A stretch of 24,491 nt of DNA from Dehalococcoidia bacterium (lineage in GTDB: Bacteria; Chloroflexota; Dehalococcoidia; UBA2979): NCBI GenBank assembly GCA_018700215.1, contig JABIST010000274.1:1-24491 (forward strand). The letters run 5' to 3'. Positions 22,715-24,491 of this stretch are shown here, in pieces. A program made the translations under genes and the position numbers. How positions within the stretch are numbered: the first letter of the stretch is position 1; the number at the start of each line of letters is the position of its first letter. Below the pieces are notes generated by a model that saw only the letters and a program-made list of their open reading frames with translations, did no database searches and was not told the DNA's origin.

Positions 22715-24491
22715 ATGCCTGCGCAGCTCCTGGCGGACGACGCCGCACCGGAGCGCCTCCCACCGCCCAAGTCGGTGTTGATCATCGGCAGCGGCCCGAT
22801 CGTGATCGGGCAGGCTGCCGAGTTCGATTACGCCGGGACACAAGCCTGCAAGGCGATGGCCGAGGAGGGCATCCGCTCGATCCTCGTCAACTCCAACCCC
22901 GCCACAATCATGACCGACGAGGGCGTCGCGGACGTCATCTACATCGAACCGCTCACCGTCCCCGTGCTTGAGCGGATCATCGAGCGCGAGCGCCCGGAAG
23001 CGCTGCTCCCAACGCTCGGAGGCCAGACCGGCCTCAACCTCGCCCGAGAACTTGCCGAAGCAGGCATCCTGGAGCGCTACAACGTCAGGATGCTCGGCTC
23101 GAACCTGGAGACAATCAAACTGGCTGAGGACCGCGAACTGTTCCGCAACCTGCTGCGCGACATCGGCGAACCGACACCGGACAGCGCCATCGTCGAATCG
23201 TGGGATGATGCCGTCGAGGCACGCAAGAGCATCGGCCTACCACTCGTGATCCGCCCCGCCTACACGCTCGGTGGCACCGGTGGCGGCATCGCCCACACCG
23301 CACAGCAGTACGAGGACTTCGTTCGCTCTGGCCTCGCCGCCTCACCGATCACCCAGGTACTGGTCGAACAATCGCTGCTCGGCTGGAAAGAGCTCGAGTA
23401 CGAGGTCGTGCGGGACGCGAACGACACCTGCATCATCATCTGCAACATGGAGAACCTGGACCCCATGGGAGTCCACACCGGCGACTCGATCGTCGTTGCG
23501 CCCTCGCAGACGCTCTCCGACCGCGACTACCACATGCTCCGCAACAGCGCGCTCAAAATCATCCGCTCGCTCGGGATCGAGGGCGGCTGCAATGTCCAAT
23601 TTGCACTGGCCCCGCGCCCAGACATCGTCCCCTGGGAAGGTGCCGAAGACGCAACCGAAGCGCCGTACCACGTGATTGAAGTGAACCCACGCGTCTCTCG
23701 TTCGTCGGCCCTCGCCTCCAAGGCGACCGGTTACCCAATCGCACGCGTCGCCGCGAAGATCGCCATCGGCAAGTACCTGCACGAAATCGAAAACAGCGTC
23801 ACCCGGCGAACCACCGCCGCATTCGAACCGGCGATCGACTACTGCGTGGTGAAGATCCCGCGCTGGCCATTCGACAAATTCCAGCTCGGCGACCACAGCC
23901 TCGGTACGCAGATGAAAGCCACTGGCGAGGTGATGGCGATCGACCGCACCTTCGAGGCCGCAATGCAAAAGGCCATCCGCTCACTGGAGATCGGCTCTCG
24001 CTCGCTGCTCTGGGAAAACCCGGCCTGGGGTGACGAGCCACCGCTCGACGCCACTGACGAGCGCCTCTGGGCGCTCCTTGCGGCGATCCGCCGAGGTACC
24101 CCGCTACGCGAGATCTCGCGGCACAGCCAGGTAGACCCCTGGTTCATCGAGCGTCTCGCACGCATCGTCGCGATGGAACGCCGCCTGCTCGCCGAGGAAC
24201 TGACACCCCAACTACTACGCGAGGCGAAGCGGCTCGGCTTCGGTGATCCGCAGATCGGCACCCTGGCGGACCGGCTGCCTGCGCAGGTACGTGCGCTCCG
24301 CGACGAGTGGAACATCCGCCCCGCCTACAAGATGGTTGATACCTGTGCCGCGGAGTTCGACGCCGTCACGCCCTACTTCTACAGCACCTACGAGGAAGAG
24401 AACGAAGCAATCCCGGAGCCTGGCGAGAAGATGCTGGTCATCGGCTCGGGCCCGATCCGCATCGGCCAGGGCATCGAATTCGACTACTGCT
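22715..24491 (+). CDS. carB: Carbamoyl-phosphate synthase large subunit, N-terminal part
   Basis: The frame runs off the right edge after 592 of an expected 1070-1100 residues. CarB makes carbamoyl phosphate from bicarbonate, ammonia and two ATP. Visible are VLIIGSGPIVIGQAAEFDYAG (from 21), VNSNPATIMTD (58-68), TLGGQTGLNLA (100-110), RPAYTLGGTGGG (180-191), MENLDPMGVHTGDS (245-258) and EVNPRVSRSSALASKATGYP (322-341). The oligomerisation domain covers about 395-560. The second synthetase half begins with MLVIGSGPIRIGQG (573-586). An insertion of about 13 residues (WEGAEDATEAP region, 307-317) occurs just before the EVNPR motif. The chosen ATG at 22715 is 11 bases after the previous stop, with no strong ribosome-binding site. 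Confidence 0.96.
   Translation, partial: MPAQLLADDAAPERLPPPKSVLIIGSGPIVIGQAAEFDYAGTQACKAMAEEGIRSILVNSNPATIMTDEGVADVIYIEPLTVPVLERIIERERPEALLPTLGGQTGLNLARELAEAGILERYNVRMLGSNLETIKLAEDRELFRNLLRDIGEPTPDSAIVESWDDAVEARKSIGLPLVIRPAYTLGGTGGGIAHTAQQYEDFVRSGLAASPITQVLVEQSLLGWKELEYEVVRDANDTCIIICNMENLDPMGVHTGDSIVVAPSQTLSDRDYHMLRNSALKIIRSLGIEGGCNVQFALAPRPDIVPWEGAEDATEAPYHVIEVNPRVSRSSALASKATGYPIARVAAKIAIGKYLHEIENSVTRRTTAAFEPAIDYCVVKIPRWPFDKFQLGDHSLGTQMKATGEVMAIDRTFEAAMQKAIRSLEIGSRSLLWENPAWGDEPPLDATDERLWALLAAIRRGTPLREISRHSQVDPWFIERLARIVAMERRLLAEELTPQLLREAKRLGFGDPQIGTLADRLPAQVRALRDEWNIRPAYKMVDTCAAEFDAVTPYFYSTYEEENEAIPEPGEKMLVIGSGPIRIGQGIEFDYC

Overview
This is a densely packed, high-GC bacterial chromosomal segment. 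The combination of genes suggests Chloroflexota, or less likely Actinomycetota. The clues are a class III cyclase/NTPase/TPR regulator, a PAC2-family protein, a pyrR-pyrB-pyrC-carA operon with mycobacterial-style leader signals, and promoters that appear to give leaderless mRNAs. This placement is inference; there is no rRNA or marker gene to settle it. I found no tRNA, rRNA, insertion sequence, phage gene or CRISPR array.

Layout. 1-239 is the 3' end of a gene resembling the C-terminal part of an APH-type phosphotransferase. 236-4043 holds three minus-strand genes: a glycerophosphodiesterase-like protein with altered catalytic motifs, an OFA-like MFS transporter and a second MFS exporter. 4340-5455 is the ribosome-assembly GTPase rsgA. 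5475-7528 is a minus-strand pair, an enoyl-CoA hydratase-like protein then a family III CoA-transferase, probably acting on acyl-CoA intermediates. 7639-8457 is an unrecognised membrane protein, 8645-9064 a single-domain globin and 9069-9950 (minus) an alpha/beta hydrolase. 10060-13097 (minus) is one large cyclase-NTPase-TPR regulator gene split by a frameshift exactly at a seven-base tandem repeat. 13124-14614 (minus) is a fatty-acyl-CoA ligase. It is divergent from a FAD-dependent oxidoreductase (14862-16076), which is followed by a PAC2 protein (16130-17077).

17163 to the right edge is a pyrimidine-biosynthesis operon: promoter, PyrR-binding stem-loop, a 36-residue leader ORF, pyrR, pyrB, a pyrC-like gene, carA, a GNAT gene, a 2H-phosphoesterase-like gene and carB (cut off at the edge). 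The leader ORF, pyrR, pyrB, pyrC and carA are linked by four successive ATGA start/stop overlaps. The PyrR stem-loop covers the ribosome-binding site of the leader ORF, and a second potential duplex hides the ribosome-binding site of pyrR. No terminator-like T run is visible. The sequence therefore reads as a translational gate in which UMP-bound PyrR would block leader translation and, through coupling, the genes behind it.

The strongest points for follow-up are this leader architecture, the pyrC product that lacks several dihydroorotase active-site residues, the heptanucleotide repeat that puts a signalling gene out of frame, the two foreign genes between carA and carB, and a recurring TANNNT box 6-8 bases before start codons. 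Intergenic gaps are all below 300 bases. The two largest without a firm function are 4044-4339 and 14615-14861, both divergent promoter regions in which I see only weak -10-like boxes.
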